Source: Paenibacillus cymbidii (GTDB lineage: Bacteria > Bacillota > Bacilli > Paenibacillales > NBRC-103111). From it: 64,000 nt of DNA. Numbering within the stretch: the stretch's first letter is position 1; the number at the start of each line of letters is the position of its first letter. Position numbers and translations under genes: made by a program. Under the pieces are notes generated by a model. That model saw only the letters and a program-made list of their open reading frames with translations, made no database searches and was not told where the DNA came from. The stretch is taken from assembly GCF_004764705.1 (NCBI RefSeq), contig NZ_SHLX01000028.1, forward strand, positions 1-64,000, given 5' to 3'. Below, one piece after another: positions 53,777 to 63,564 of this stretch.

Positions 53777-54661
53777 TTAACCCTTGACAGCGCCAACCAA
53801 TTGTCCATGGATAAAATATTTCTGCACAAACGGATAGATCGCGATAATCGGCAATACGGTGATCATCAAGGCCGCCATCTTCAGGTTCTCCGGGTTGATT
53901 TTATCCCAGTTTACTTCTGTAGCTGCTCCCTTGGCGTCTGCGTCCGTCAGGATCGCCGTTACCAGGACGTCGCGCAATTGATATTGCAGCGTCCACTTCG
54001 TTTTATCGGTAATATAGAGCAACACGCCGAACCATTCGTTCCAATAGTTAACCGCACTGAACACCACAAATGCCATGGCCATCGGAAGAATGAGCGGCAG
54101 AATGATGCTGAACAGGATTCTCGGTTCGCTGGCGCCGTCAATCTCCGCCGATTCGACCATCTCCGCGGGCAACTGCTCAATACTGTTCTTGAACACAATC
54201 ATGTAGAACATACTGACGACATTCGGCAAAATCAACGCCCAATACGTGTTGCGCAGGCCGAGCTCGGTGACCAGCAAGTAGGTCGGGATGAGTCCGCCGC
54301 TGAAATACATCGGGACAACAATGTAGTAGAATATCACGCTTTTGCCGATCATATGTTTGTTGGCAAGGGCATACCCTGTGGCAAGTGAAATAATGATCAC
54401 CAGGAACGTATTGACAACCGTAAGAAAAACGGTATTCCCCATCGAGTGAAGAAACTGCGGATTGGTGATCAACCGCTTATACCCGTTCACATTGAATCCC
54501 TGCGGCCAAATGCCAATGCCGCCTTTTACAACCGCCTCGTAATTGCTGAATGAAATCGCCATCGCATTAAGAAAAGGAATGATGATGGACAGCGAAAACA
54601 CGATCAACAGGATATAGTTGCATACGACAAATATTTTCCTCGATACGGATGAATGCTGCAT
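53777..54661 (-). CDS. Carbohydrate ABC transporter permease, LplC/YtcP-like
   Basis: 294 residues, six membrane segments. Coupling loop VESAEIDGASEPRILFSIILP near 190 and the ending FVQKYFIHGQLVGAVKG are family hallmarks. The ATG at 54661 is chosen to avoid running into the upstream permease gene, whose stop is 17 bases away; the ribosome site is weak (GGCGGG). Works with the LplB-like permease and lipoprotein encoded upstream. Confidence 0.9.
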   Translation of the reverse strand: MQHSSVSRKIFVVCNYILLIVFSLSIIIPFLNAMAISFSNYEAVVKGGIGIWPQGFNVNGYKRLITNPQFLHSMGNTVFLTVVNTFLVIIISLATGYALANKHMIGKSVIFYYIVVPMYFSGGLIPTYLLVTELGLRNTYWALILPNVVSMFYMIVFKNSIEQLPAEMVESAEIDGASEPRILFSIILPLILPMAMAFVVFSAVNYWNEWFGVLLYITDKTKWTLQYQLRDVLVTAILTDADAKGAATEVNWDKINPENLKMAALMITVLPIIAIYPFVQKYFIHGQLVGAVKG

Positions 54662-54677
54662 ACGCAACCCGCCAATC

Positions 54678-55598
54678 TTAATATAATCCCAAGCCCACCA
54701 GTTTTTTCGAGATTTTATTCGCGGCAATGAGCATGATGAACCCTAACAAACTTTGTACCAGCCCAATGGCCGTGGTCATGCTATATTGCGCTTTCTCCAA
54801 ACCAATCCGGTAAATGTAAGTCGAGATGACATCCCCAACTTCATATACGAGCGGATTTTCCATCAGGTAGTAGCGATCGAAGCTGGCCGTGAAGATAGTG
54901 GAAATTTTCAGCAAGAACAACAGCACGATAATCGGCAGCATCATCGGCAAGGTAATAAACAGGATTTGCTTGAAACGACTTGCTCCATCAATTTTCGCCG
55001 CTTCGTACAAGCTCTGATCGATGCCGGCGATCGTGGCAAAATACAAAATAGCCGACCAGCCAACCCCTTTCCATATATCCACCGCCACATTGATGCCGCG
55101 GTACAGATGCATTTCGGTCATGAAGAAGCGGGGCTCCATACCGAACAGTGCGTTCAGTGCATCGTTTACCATACCGTGAACCGGCGATAATATTTGGTAG
55201 GTGATGCCCGCGACAACAATCCAGGACAAAAAGTGGGGCAAGTAGGAAATCGTTTGAATGGTGCGCTTGAATGATTTCTGAACAAGTTCGTTCACGAGCA
55301 AAGCGAAAATAATCGGCGCGGGAAAGCCGAAAACCGTATCGTAAAAACTGAAAATCAAGGTGTTTTTCATGACCTTCCAGAATGTATCGTCATGCAAGAA
55401 GTATATGAAATGCTTGAACCCGACCCAGCTGCTGCCGGACACCCCTTTAAAAACAGAGAAGTCCTGAAAGGAAATCAACACGCCATACATCGGAATATAG
55501 TGGAAGATAAACATCAATACGACGGCAGGCACAAGCAATAAATAAAGACTGGCCAGCTTCCGGGTAAACGTGCGTTTGTTCCTCGTCGAAGCAATCAT
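54678..55598 (-). CDS. Carbohydrate ABC transporter permease, LplB-like
   Basis: 306 residues, six membrane segments. Starts LYLLLVPAVVLMFIFHYIPMYGVLISFQDF, with PHFLSWIVVAGITYQIL near 120 and coupling loop SLYEAAKIDGASRFKQILFI near 190. Lies 131 bases downstream of the solute-binding lipoprotein gene and is part of the same importer. Confidence 0.93.
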   Translation of the reverse strand: MIASTRNKRTFTRKLASLYLLLVPAVVLMFIFHYIPMYGVLISFQDFSVFKGVSGSSWVGFKHFIYFLHDDTFWKVMKNTLIFSFYDTVFGFPAPIIFALLVNELVQKSFKRTIQTISYLPHFLSWIVVAGITYQILSPVHGMVNDALNALFGMEPRFFMTEMHLYRGINVAVDIWKGVGWSAILYFATIAGIDQSLYEAAKIDGASRFKQILFITLPMMLPIIVLLFLLKISTIFTASFDRYYLMENPLVYEVGDVISTYIYRIGLEKAQYSMTTAIGLVQSLLGFIMLIAANKISKKLVGLGLY

Positions 55599-55729
55599 GG
55601 TATGGCTCCATTCCCATTAATGTGTCGCTGGCAGGATCAAGTGAGGATAGCAGGCTGAAGCCGCCTCTCGAAGCTTTCAACGGTCATCGACGGTTTCAAC
55701 CTGCCAGTCGTTTGGACACTCCCCGGATC

Positions 55730-57385
55730 TTACCAGCCCGCTTCGAATACGCCCAACTTGAGCAATTCCGCTTTATGTTCGGTTAAGTATTTCGTCATTT
55801 CGTCGAAAATAAAGCCGTACTTCGTATTGAACTCCGTTACTTTCTTGTCGAAGTCGCTCATCGAAATCGCGCCCATAATCGCCTGAACGGTAGCAGTGGA
55901 TATAAACTGCTTCATCTCCGTCATCTTCATGTTCGCTTCGTTCGATGCCCCTTTGTAGAAATCGCTAAACTTGTAGCCTTTCTTCTCGGCGAGTTTCCCG
56001 ATCGGATCCAAGCTGTCGTAAACGGCTTTGGCATAATCAGCCCCGAGCAATTGTTCCGCCACATTCTTCTTGGCATCCACACCGCCGGAAGTATAGCCCG
56101 ATATCAATGCCAACTGCGACGACCATTTGCGATCCGGCGCAATCAGCTTATCCGGGTCGAGGATCCGTTTGCCGTCTTTTACCGTATAGGTTACACCTTC
56201 CGAACCCCAGAAGATGGCTTCCTGCAGTTCTTTCGAGGCGAAGCCTTCAATGACTTTCCAGGCCCGGTCCGGATTTTTGCTGCTTGCGGAAATATATAGG
56301 CCGTGCGTGTTGATCGTTCTTTGCTTGTATGGCCATACATATTTCTCATCCGTCGGATAGGTGGTCAACGGCGGCGCAAAATACATTTTGAAGTTTTTCG
56401 TCTGTTCTTGCTCCACTTTCAAGCCTTGTGCCTTTGAGACCACTCCATCTGCGGCATTGAACAGCCCAATCATGTTTTTATCATACATATTCGTATTGAA
56501 TTTGGCGGAGTTGTTGGTGGCAAATTCCTTGTCCACAATGCCTTCACTATACAACTGCCTCATCAATTCCGTCGCTTTGCGATATTCCGGTAAAACGAAG
56601 GTGCTCATGACTTTACCGCCTGCAACCCGCTGGCCGTATACCGGGGCGCCGTAAAGACTGTAGAAAATATTAGCACCTTGACCAAAAATCGTATCTCCGT
56701 TGACGGCATTCGAGATCAAAGTGGATCCAGGGTTGGCCGCATTGATTTTTCGGATCAACTCTACCCATTCGTCAACCGATGTTGGCCATTTGCCGGCATT
56801 GTATTTCTCGACGAGATCATACCGGGCTTGGAGCCAAGAGCCAGTCGGCGAAGCTGAAGTCGACATGGGAATGCGATAATAATGTCCGCTTGCGGATTTG
56901 GCCAGTTCCATCTGTTCGGGAGTAATCAAACGTTTGACGGCCGGCGAGTTGTCATAATATTTCTTCAAATCGATAAAAGCGCCTTGATCCGCCGCGTTCT
57001 CGATAGTATCCGGGTAATAGCTGTGCACAATATCGGGCAGCTTGCCGGATGCCAGCAGTAAATCGTGTCGTTTCTGGAAATCAGCATACGGAGGAATATC
57101 CAGTTTCAAATCCACGTTGGCATATTTCTCCACGATATTGATGAACGGATTATCACTCGGATCGATGCCGGGACCATCCGGTACACCCGCGTTGCCCATA
57201 AACATGGTCATTTCGATTTTCTTGGCATTGGGATCCTCCATTGGTTTAGCGCTCGCGGTTGCTGAAGCGGCGGGCGATGAACTGCTCCCGGACGAGCTGT
57301 TTCCTGACGAACAACCTGCCAGAATGACCCCGAACAAACACGTTGAGACTACGGAGCTGGCGATAATCTTGCGTCGCTTGGACAT
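55730..57385 (-). CDS. Extracellular solute-binding lipoprotein, LplA-like
   Basis: 551 residues. Lipoprotein signal (KIIASSVVSTCLFGVILAGCSS), Ser/Ala-rich linker, then a family 1 binding fold (KKIEMTMFMGNAGVPDGP, later SASSKNPDRAWKVIEGFA, a common motif of Paenibacillus LplA-like proteins). AGGAGG precedes the ATG. First gene of the importer; the regulatory pair encoded just upstream (57573-60706) likely controls it. No ATPase in the cluster, as usual. Confidence 0.92.
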   Translation of the reverse strand: MSKRRKIIASSVVSTCLFGVILAGCSSGNSSSGSSSSPAASATASAKPMEDPNAKKIEMTMFMGNAGVPDGPGIDPSDNPFINIVEKYANVDLKLDIPPYADFQKRHDLLLASGKLPDIVHSYYPDTIENAADQGAFIDLKKYYDNSPAVKRLITPEQMELAKSASGHYYRIPMSTSASPTGSWLQARYDLVEKYNAGKWPTSVDEWVELIRKINAANPGSTLISNAVNGDTIFGQGANIFYSLYGAPVYGQRVAGGKVMSTFVLPEYRKATELMRQLYSEGIVDKEFATNNSAKFNTNMYDKNMIGLFNAADGVVSKAQGLKVEQEQTKNFKMYFAPPLTTYPTDEKYVWPYKQRTINTHGLYISASSKNPDRAWKVIEGFASKELQEAIFWGSEGVTYTVKDGKRILDPDKLIAPDRKWSSQLALISGYTSGGVDAKKNVAEQLLGADYAKAVYDSLDPIGKLAEKKGYKFSDFYKGASNEANMKMTEMKQFISTATVQAIMGAISMSDFDKKVTEFNTKYGFIFDEMTKYLTEHKAELLKLGVFEAGW

Positions 57386-57572
57386 GTTGCATAGACCTCC
57401 TTATTTATCTTGGATCGATATTCGCGATCCTACTGCCATTATAAATCCGGGTCAGCGGCGGATGAGGTCAATTTGGTCTCGAATTGAGAGTAGTATTCGA
57501 CGAGAATATCGCATTCCGCATCGCCGTTGAATGGACAATATCGGATGATCCTGCACCCTACTGAGGACGATT

Positions 57573-58961
57573 TTATTCTTTGTGCTGCCTGTATTCGCTC
57601 GGAAGCATGCCGGTCTGCCCGCGAAATACCCGGCTAAAGTATTTTTCATTCGGATAACCGCAATGTTCCGCTACCCAATAGATCGGTTTGTTGGTTTGCT
57701 TGAGCAGCACCCGCGCATGAGCGAGCCTGGCATCCGTAACATATTTCTGAAATGAGGTGCCGATAATATCCTTGAAGCAGAAGGAGAAGTAACTTCGGCT
57801 CATCGACGACTCGCGGACAACGTCGGGCAATTGGAGTTCTTGCGTCAAATTCTCATGAATGTACGCCACAGCCTTGAGCACACTTTGGACAATATCCGGC
57901 GCATACGACTTCTGCAGCATCCCGATCAGTTTCTTCCGAATGTCCGTTAGCCAGTCCAGCCAGTCTGCCCAATGACGGAATGACTGTATCGATTCATGCG
58001 AATCGAGGAACTCGAGCGATACGATACGCGTCCAATCCCTCATGGCGGCGTAGAAGATGCTTACCAATTGTGTCGCGGCAGGCTTCAGCCGCTCGATCTC
58101 GGAAACCAGTCGAGTGAAATCGCCGTCATTGATCGCCCACTCCAGGGACGAACAACGCTTCTGTATGACCAGCAGTTCCTCATTGCTGCACGCCGCCTTG
58201 GGCTTTTGATTCCACTTTGCGGCAGGCAATTCATACTGGACGCATCCCCGCTCGTATTCGTAAAAAAACGTTTGCTCCTTATAGTCTCGAAGTTTGCCGC
58301 GCAGCACCGTTCTGTCTGCCCCGGCCAGGTCCGTGACGTGAAACACCGTCCAGTCGTCCAGGCCGCGAGCCTTCACCACATTCGCTGCCTCGCGGCCTTC
58401 CGACTCCCCTTCAACCCACCACAACCCCGATCCCAGATCTTCAAGGGCATGTGTTGGCATATGGCCGCGCCATAGCTCCAAATCGGGATCGGCATGAAGC
58501 GCAACCAGCACATAGGCTTCGTTGCTGCTGACAGCCCCGCTCTGGATCGTGTGATCGCCAATATGCACATTCTGATTCATGTCGTTCCGGATTCGCTTCA
58601 CAATGCGCTCGAGCACTTGTTCGACCTTCTCTATTTCCAGCTGCACCTTGGCGATATAATCAATGGCGCCGATTCGCAACGCTTCCTGGATCAGCTCAAA
58701 TTCCTGATGGAAGGTCAGAACCACGATCCAGACATGGGGGTACAAGGCCCGCGTCTTGCGCATCAACTCGATCCCCGACATAACGGGCATGGTCAGATCG
58801 GTTATCAGCAAGTCGACGTGATGGGTGTTCATAAATTCAAGCGCACTCACGCCATGATTAGCCTCGCCCACGATCTCCATGTCGTAATCGGCCCACGGCA
58901 TCGTGTGAATCAACCCTTTTCTCACCAGCTTGTCATCATCGACGATCAATACTTTCAGCAT
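57573..58961 (-). CDS. AraC-type response regulator, YesN family
   Basis: 462 residues, the usual full length. Receiver domain 1-120 (VLIVDDDKLVRKGL, phospho-acceptor in LLITDLTMPVMSG), a long middle segment of unknown fold, and C-terminal AraC helices (about 360-460) with MSRSYFSFCFKDIIGTSF and KYFSRVFRGQTGMLPSEYRQ. ATG at 58961 behind GAGAGG, six bases after the kinase stop overlap region. Cognate partner of the kinase at 58964 and probable activator of the importer downstream. Confidence 0.93.
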   Translation of the reverse strand: MLKVLIVDDDKLVRKGLIHTMPWADYDMEIVGEANHGVSALEFMNTHHVDLLITDLTMPVMSGIELMRKTRALYPHVWIVVLTFHQEFELIQEALRIGAIDYIAKVQLEIEKVEQVLERIVKRIRNDMNQNVHIGDHTIQSGAVSSNEAYVLVALHADPDLELWRGHMPTHALEDLGSGLWWVEGESEGREAANVVKARGLDDWTVFHVTDLAGADRTVLRGKLRDYKEQTFFYEYERGCVQYELPAAKWNQKPKAACSNEELLVIQKRCSSLEWAINDGDFTRLVSEIERLKPAATQLVSIFYAAMRDWTRIVSLEFLDSHESIQSFRHWADWLDWLTDIRKKLIGMLQKSYAPDIVQSVLKAVAYIHENLTQELQLPDVVRESSMSRSYFSFCFKDIIGTSFQKYVTDARLAHARVLLKQTNKPIYWVAEHCGYPNEKYFSRVFRGQTGMLPSEYRQHKE

Positions 58962-58963
58962 AT

Positions 58964-60706
58964 TCAATCCCTCTCGAAAGGAATAAATAGTCGCATCGAC
59001 GTTCCCCTGTCAAGCGCGCTTTGAATATCCAGCTTCGCCCGTTCCCCGTATTGCATTTTGATCATGCGGAATACGTACCTGATCCCGATGCCGAGTCCCA
59101 CTTTGCGCTGCTTTCCGGGTTCATGGAGGAGCGAATATACTTCTTCTTCCGACATCCCTCTTCCATTGTCGATTACTTCAATCAGGATAAACTTGTCTTC
59201 CGTCAGATCAGCCTTCACTTCGATTGTGCCGTCGTCGCCGATGCCGTGGTACAAGGCGTTCTCTACCAACGGCTGCAAGACGAAGCGGGGAATCTTGACC
59301 TCAAGCAGCTTGTCATCGATTTGAATATTCACGTCGAAGACGAAGTCGTAACGAATCTGCTGCAAGGTGCAGTAGTCCCGCAGCGCCTCGATTTCTTCGC
59401 GGATGGTCACCGTCCCTCCGCCCATATTGTAATACAGGATCTTGTTCAGCGTGGATATTAGCCGATCGATTTCGGTCTGGTGGTTTAATCGGGCAACCCA
59501 ACGAATCGTATCGAGCGTATTATGGATAAAATGCGGATTAATTTGCAACAGCAATCGTTCCACTTCGAATTGCGCTTTCAGCTTCTCGACTTGCTCCTTC
59601 TCGACCAGCAGCTCCCAGATCGTGCTGCGCATCTGCTGGAACTTCTGCACCAAATAATCGAATTCCGCAATCTGCGGAAGCTTCAAGGGCGAATGGAAAT
59701 CGCTGTGCTTCAAGCTGACGATATGCTCGCTGAACCCGGTGATAGAACGATACAGGCTTCTCCATAACACCCAGGCGAGCAACATGGCAATACAGAATGA
59801 CAAGATCACAATGAGCGTATATCGCCCGATCCATGTATTTCTTTCATCATTGTAGATCGATTTCGGAATGACGAGCGCCAGCTTCCACCCTAGGCTCGTC
59901 CCTTCCTGGAAGATGTAGTTGCTGCCGATTCCATGAAAACTTCTGCCCGGTTCCGGATTCCAATAGGCGATACCCAGCGGGAAATCATGTTCCGATTCGC
60001 TGTATACGATTTTGTTCTGGTCGTCGATGATCACGAAAGCCGCATTCATGTTGGGTCGGGACTGTTCGAATATCGTATCGACGATATTCTGACCCGACTC
60101 CACATAAATATGTAGATAGTGATTTTTAAAACTGGGCAGAAAAATTTTGCGGTCAATGGAAAGTACCTGCGAGCTGGATTGGGGAACTGCCGAAAGATGA
60201 GGTCCCTGGTAGGAGAACCAGCCCTCTTTTTTCAGCAATGGGAATTGAAGCGGATTGAAGTCTGCCTTGGCCTGCGCCTGTGAAATTGCCGCCTGATTCG
60301 TATCCGAAAAATAATACTCGGTAAACCCGACGTTCGGATTCATATACCTCGTCAGTTCCATATTCGTACGAATACTGGTTTCCAATTGATACTTTTCATA
60401 GTAGTCGGTCGAAGTCAAGTATTGCTCCAGCTTGACGTTGATTCCGCCTTCGAACGACAATTGCTGGGCGACGCGTTCCAAACTGTTCATCTCGTTATCG
60501 AGCGAAAAAACCATTTGTTGCAAATTGCTCTGGATGCCGCCTTGAATCTTATTCTCGAATATGGAGAGGATGGAGAAATACGTAATGATAAAGATAAAGG
60601 CAAGCGGAACGATCAAATTCAACAGCAAGACAACAATCATACGGCTTTTTAAGGTGTAAAGGAAAAGGGGGCGTTTCCTCGTATTCGAGTCTGTAAATCG
60701 CCTCAT
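58964..60706 (-). CDS. Sensor histidine kinase, YesM family
   Basis: 580 residues. Two membrane segments (about 20-45 and 290-315), an extracellular sensing region between them, a HAMP linker, then the phospho-acceptor motif LQINPHFIHNTLDTIRW near 385 and an ATPase domain with VENALYHGIGDDG and DNGRGMSEEE. Follows AGGGTGG. It overlaps the start region of the response regulator gene, so the two are co-translated. Expected signal is an extracellular glycan or its binding protein. Confidence 0.93.
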   Translation of the reverse strand: MRRFTDSNTRKRPLFLYTLKSRMIVVLLLNLIVPLAFIFIITYFSILSIFENKIQGGIQSNLQQMVFSLDNEMNSLERVAQQLSFEGGINVKLEQYLTSTDYYEKYQLETSIRTNMELTRYMNPNVGFTEYYFSDTNQAAISQAQAKADFNPLQFPLLKKEGWFSYQGPHLSAVPQSSSQVLSIDRKIFLPSFKNHYLHIYVESGQNIVDTIFEQSRPNMNAAFVIIDDQNKIVYSESEHDFPLGIAYWNPEPGRSFHGIGSNYIFQEGTSLGWKLALVIPKSIYNDERNTWIGRYTLIVILSFCIAMLLAWVLWRSLYRSITGFSEHIVSLKHSDFHSPLKLPQIAEFDYLVQKFQQMRSTIWELLVEKEQVEKLKAQFEVERLLLQINPHFIHNTLDTIRWVARLNHQTEIDRLISTLNKILYYNMGGGTVTIREEIEALRDYCTLQQIRYDFVFDVNIQIDDKLLEVKIPRFVLQPLVENALYHGIGDDGTIEVKADLTEDKFILIEVIDNGRGMSEEEVYSLLHEPGKQRKVGLGIGIRYVFRMIKMQYGERAKLDIQSALDRGTSMRLFIPFERD

Positions 60707-60792
60707 GATCAAGACCACCCTTTTTTTTTCACCATAATAGCACAGAATGGCAGTTGGGATGAAGGACCACCATTCCCCATCTATCCAATCAT

Positions 60793-61563
60793 TCAGAATG
60801 GTAAATCGTTGATATTGTCGGTTTCGATCCGATACGTCCGTTCATCGACTATCGTTACATGCGGGCGGCTCTTCAGCTCTTCGCTCAACGGAGTATAATG
60901 TCTGGCCTCGAATTGATAAGGTGGCTGGATAGCGTTGAACGGAGGGATTGCCCCGATGCTTCGCCCCGCAACAACCGCGGCCTCCTTGATCCGGCGGCAC
61001 GCTTCCTGCGAATCGAGATGTTTGGCGCTTTCCAGCCCCGTGCCGAACTTGGTCACGGCCGTCACGATTTCCGGCACGAACATTTGCGCCTCAAGAGCCG
61101 CCTTATCGTCCCCCGCAAGGAAAATCGTCGGAACCGCTTCGTTGCCCGCCTTAAGCGCAATGGCGCCGAATTCCCCGATAAATACACCATTCAACCGATA
61201 ATATAAAACCGTTCGCGAATTGAAGGTATGGTTCAAGGGGGCGTTAATGGTTCCCGCCATCGCGTGTTGGCCCACAAACAGAAGCGCACGGTAACTGCCC
61301 AACTGTTGAAACAGCTGAATGACGTTACGATGATAATGGCAATCGATCAAATCCTCCGGGAGCAAGCCACCCGTGCCGTGACCGTCCAATACATCAATGA
61401 CGGCATCGGGATATACGGTGCGAAGCCCTTCGACACAGGCATTGGTTTCCCGCGCCAATTGTTTCATCGACGGCCCCTTCATGGCGATATCCGTCGTCCT
61501 CGTCTGGGCGAAGTTGTCAGTCCCGGCTACGCCTTCCAAGTCGGTTATAATCAGAAATTTCAT
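60793..61563 (-). CDS. M55-family D-aminopeptidase (DppA-like)
   Basis: 256 residues. Matches DppA: MKFLIITDLEGVAG (metal-binding D and E), DVLDGHGTGG near 60, VGQHAMAGT near 98 and a decamer-type C-terminal part. The family removes N-terminal D-amino acids from small peptides, for example from peptidoglycan stems. ATG at 61563 behind GTGGGG. It is isolated in orientation between the sensor kinase gene and a divergent sialidase-fold gene, so peptidoglycan or D-amino-acid turnover next to a glycan locus is plausible. Confidence 0.9.
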   Translation of the reverse strand: MKFLIITDLEGVAGTDNFAQTRTTDIAMKGPSMKQLARETNACVEGLRTVYPDAVIDVLDGHGTGGLLPEDLIDCHYHRNVIQLFQQLGSYRALLFVGQHAMAGTINAPLNHTFNSRTVLYYRLNGVFIGEFGAIALKAGNEAVPTIFLAGDDKAALEAQMFVPEIVTAVTKFGTGLESAKHLDSQEACRRIKEAAVVAGRSIGAIPPFNAIQPPYQFEARHYTPLSEELKSRPHVTIVDERTYRIETDNINDLPF

Positions 61564-61778
61564 GTTCCCCACTCGCTCTCTGCATGGATTCTACCTTCTA
61601 TTATAACCCCGCGCGAACCGTATCTTGGGGTCAATATCGTCTTGAATAAAGAACACAATTGTACAGGATCGCGCAGGAGACGGATATTCGTTTCCTATTC
61701 GCAGGACGATTATGCCCTATGCGCCGCACGCTTCTATGTTATGATTCAACGTAATGTTCATGAAAAGGAGTGTCCGCC

Positions 61779-63533
61779 ATGGCCTGGTACCTCAAGCAGA
61801 TGGAACAATTGCTCAGTTCCCAAGACATCCGCATGCTGAAACAAATTTACGAGCCCAAGGTAGTCGCCATCCCGCCGGGAGATGCGCGCCGCAGTCTGTG
61901 TGTGATGCCTGACGGAGAAATTCGCTACTACGGAGAGGTAGAAAAAAAATATGCAGCCGATGATGGGGTCGTTGTGTACGCTGCTTCCCGTGATTGCGGA
62001 CTTTCCTGGAAGTTGTATTACGCGGAACACAACGATGTCCTTGGCGCTTCGGTTCGCAGTCCGTATTCGGGCAAATATTTTACCATCCGCAGCTCGTTTA
62101 AAGAAGAGAACAAGGGAACCTATTTGTATAGTTCGTCAATTGGACCATCCGATCCTGCGCCGACCGTAAAGAAGCTTTCGGATACTCCATATTGGGATAT
62201 TTTCCAGCCGATTGCAGTCAGCACACGACCGAACCGCTGGATTTGCACCATGCACAAGAAACTGAACAGCGCCCAGCCGTTCGTGATGATTTCGGATGAT
62301 GACGGCGAAAACTGGCGCGAAGTTTACGTCAATGCCACTCCTCTGCACGAACCTGTATGGCCCCATCTTGATGTCCGTTGGCAGAATACCGGCCAGGAGC
62401 CCCACGTCACCGAATTGCCGGACGGCCGTCTGATGCTGCTGGTGAGAACCTCCCTCGACTACTTGTATGTGTATTATTCCGAAGACGGCGGCGACAGTTG
62501 GACAGATGGCGAGCCTTCCATCTTTCATTGCACATTGACCACTCCCTTCTTATTGAAGTTGTCAGATAGGCGCAACATGCTTTTCTGGTGCAACACGCAG
62601 CCGTTGCCCGAGATGAATCACGCCAAACAATGGCCGCCGCTCGATCCGAGGACAGCAATAGGCAGGGGCGAGGATGCCTTTACCAACCGGGATGCCAACC
62701 ATGTGGCGATTTCTTCGGATGGCAGCAACTGGACGGGATTCCGCGAGCTGTTCTTAAGCAGTTTGCGCAATGATGCCGATTATCGGACCAAGGGCGGCGG
62801 CATCAGCGCCAACGACAAGAGCGTCCATCAATTTCAAGCGTTGGAGCTGCCGTTTGGCAAAATTCTTGTCGCGTTCGGCCAGCATGAGGTTTCGCGCAAG
62901 ATGGTTATTTTCGATATCGACTGGCTGTACGAAACGTCCCGTTCCGAAGACTTCCAGACCGGGTTGGCCAACGTCAGCACACATCTGTTTGTGAAAAGCA
63001 TCTCGGGGGGAGTGACCCCGGGTTATACCGGACACTGTTCCTGGAATCGCGTCAGCGGAGCGCTGCTCGCCCCCGACCCGGATGCCACTTACGGCGAAGC
63101 CTTGCAATTATGCCGTGTGCGCGATCCCAGACTGCTCAGCGAAACGCAAGGCGTCGTCTGGAACTTCCCCGCGGCGAAGAAAGGCGAGCTGTCGGTCGAG
63201 ATTCGTGTTGCCGGTTCGGGGGTAAGGCTTTCGTTGACCGATCACTGGTACAATCCCGGCGACGTCACCACAAGGGAGCTTTCCCATTACTCTTTCTCAT
63301 TGACCCGCGAGATTCTGCCCGAAGACGAATGGTGCACCGTCCGGGTGCGCTACGATTTGACGGATTCAGCTTTTGCCCAAGTATATTTGGCAGACAAGCT
63401 GCTGTTTAAGGTTCCGCTTCGCTTCGAGGCGCCGTACGGCCTTTGTTATGTTCACATACAGAGCCTTGCGGAAAGTGAAGATCCGAAAGGAACGTATATC
63501 CGGACATTGAACCACCAACAAATTCTTACTTGA
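61779..63533 (+). CDS. Sialidase-fold protein with C-terminal beta-sandwich
   Basis: 584 residues. Asp boxes at 70-77 (SRDCGLSW), 172-179 (SDDDGENW) and 234-241 (SEDGGDSW), plus SSDGSNW near 326, define an exo-sialidase-like propeller (about 25-400). Residues about 430-580 look like a laminin-G or concanavalin-type beta-sandwich (SVEIRVAGSGVRLSLTD). No signal peptide. ATG behind AAGGAG (8-base spacing). Followed after 31 bases by a Gfo/Idh/MocA gene in the same orientation, so they are probably one operon. Confidence 0.82.
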   Translation: MAWYLKQMEQLLSSQDIRMLKQIYEPKVVAIPPGDARRSLCVMPDGEIRYYGEVEKKYAADDGVVVYAASRDCGLSWKLYYAEHNDVLGASVRSPYSGKYFTIRSSFKEENKGTYLYSSSIGPSDPAPTVKKLSDTPYWDIFQPIAVSTRPNRWICTMHKKLNSAQPFVMISDDDGENWREVYVNATPLHEPVWPHLDVRWQNTGQEPHVTELPDGRLMLLVRTSLDYLYVYYSEDGGDSWTDGEPSIFHCTLTTPFLLKLSDRRNMLFWCNTQPLPEMNHAKQWPPLDPRTAIGRGEDAFTNRDANHVAISSDGSNWTGFRELFLSSLRNDADYRTKGGGISANDKSVHQFQALELPFGKILVAFGQHEVSRKMVIFDIDWLYETSRSEDFQTGLANVSTHLFVKSISGGVTPGYTGHCSWNRVSGALLAPDPDATYGEALQLCRVRDPRLLSETQGVVWNFPAAKKGELSVEIRVAGSGVRLSLTDHWYNPGDVTTRELSHYSFSLTREILPEDEWCTVRVRYDLTDSAFAQVYLADKLLFKVPLRFEAPYGLCYVHIQSLAESEDPKGTYIRTLNHQQILT

Positions 63534-63564
63534 ACGAGTAAATTGATACCTGGAGATGCGACGT

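Noticed and set aside
55447..55680. Minus-strand frame of 77 codons overlapping the permease start
   Set aside because: Out of frame with the permease, no ribosome site and no domain.
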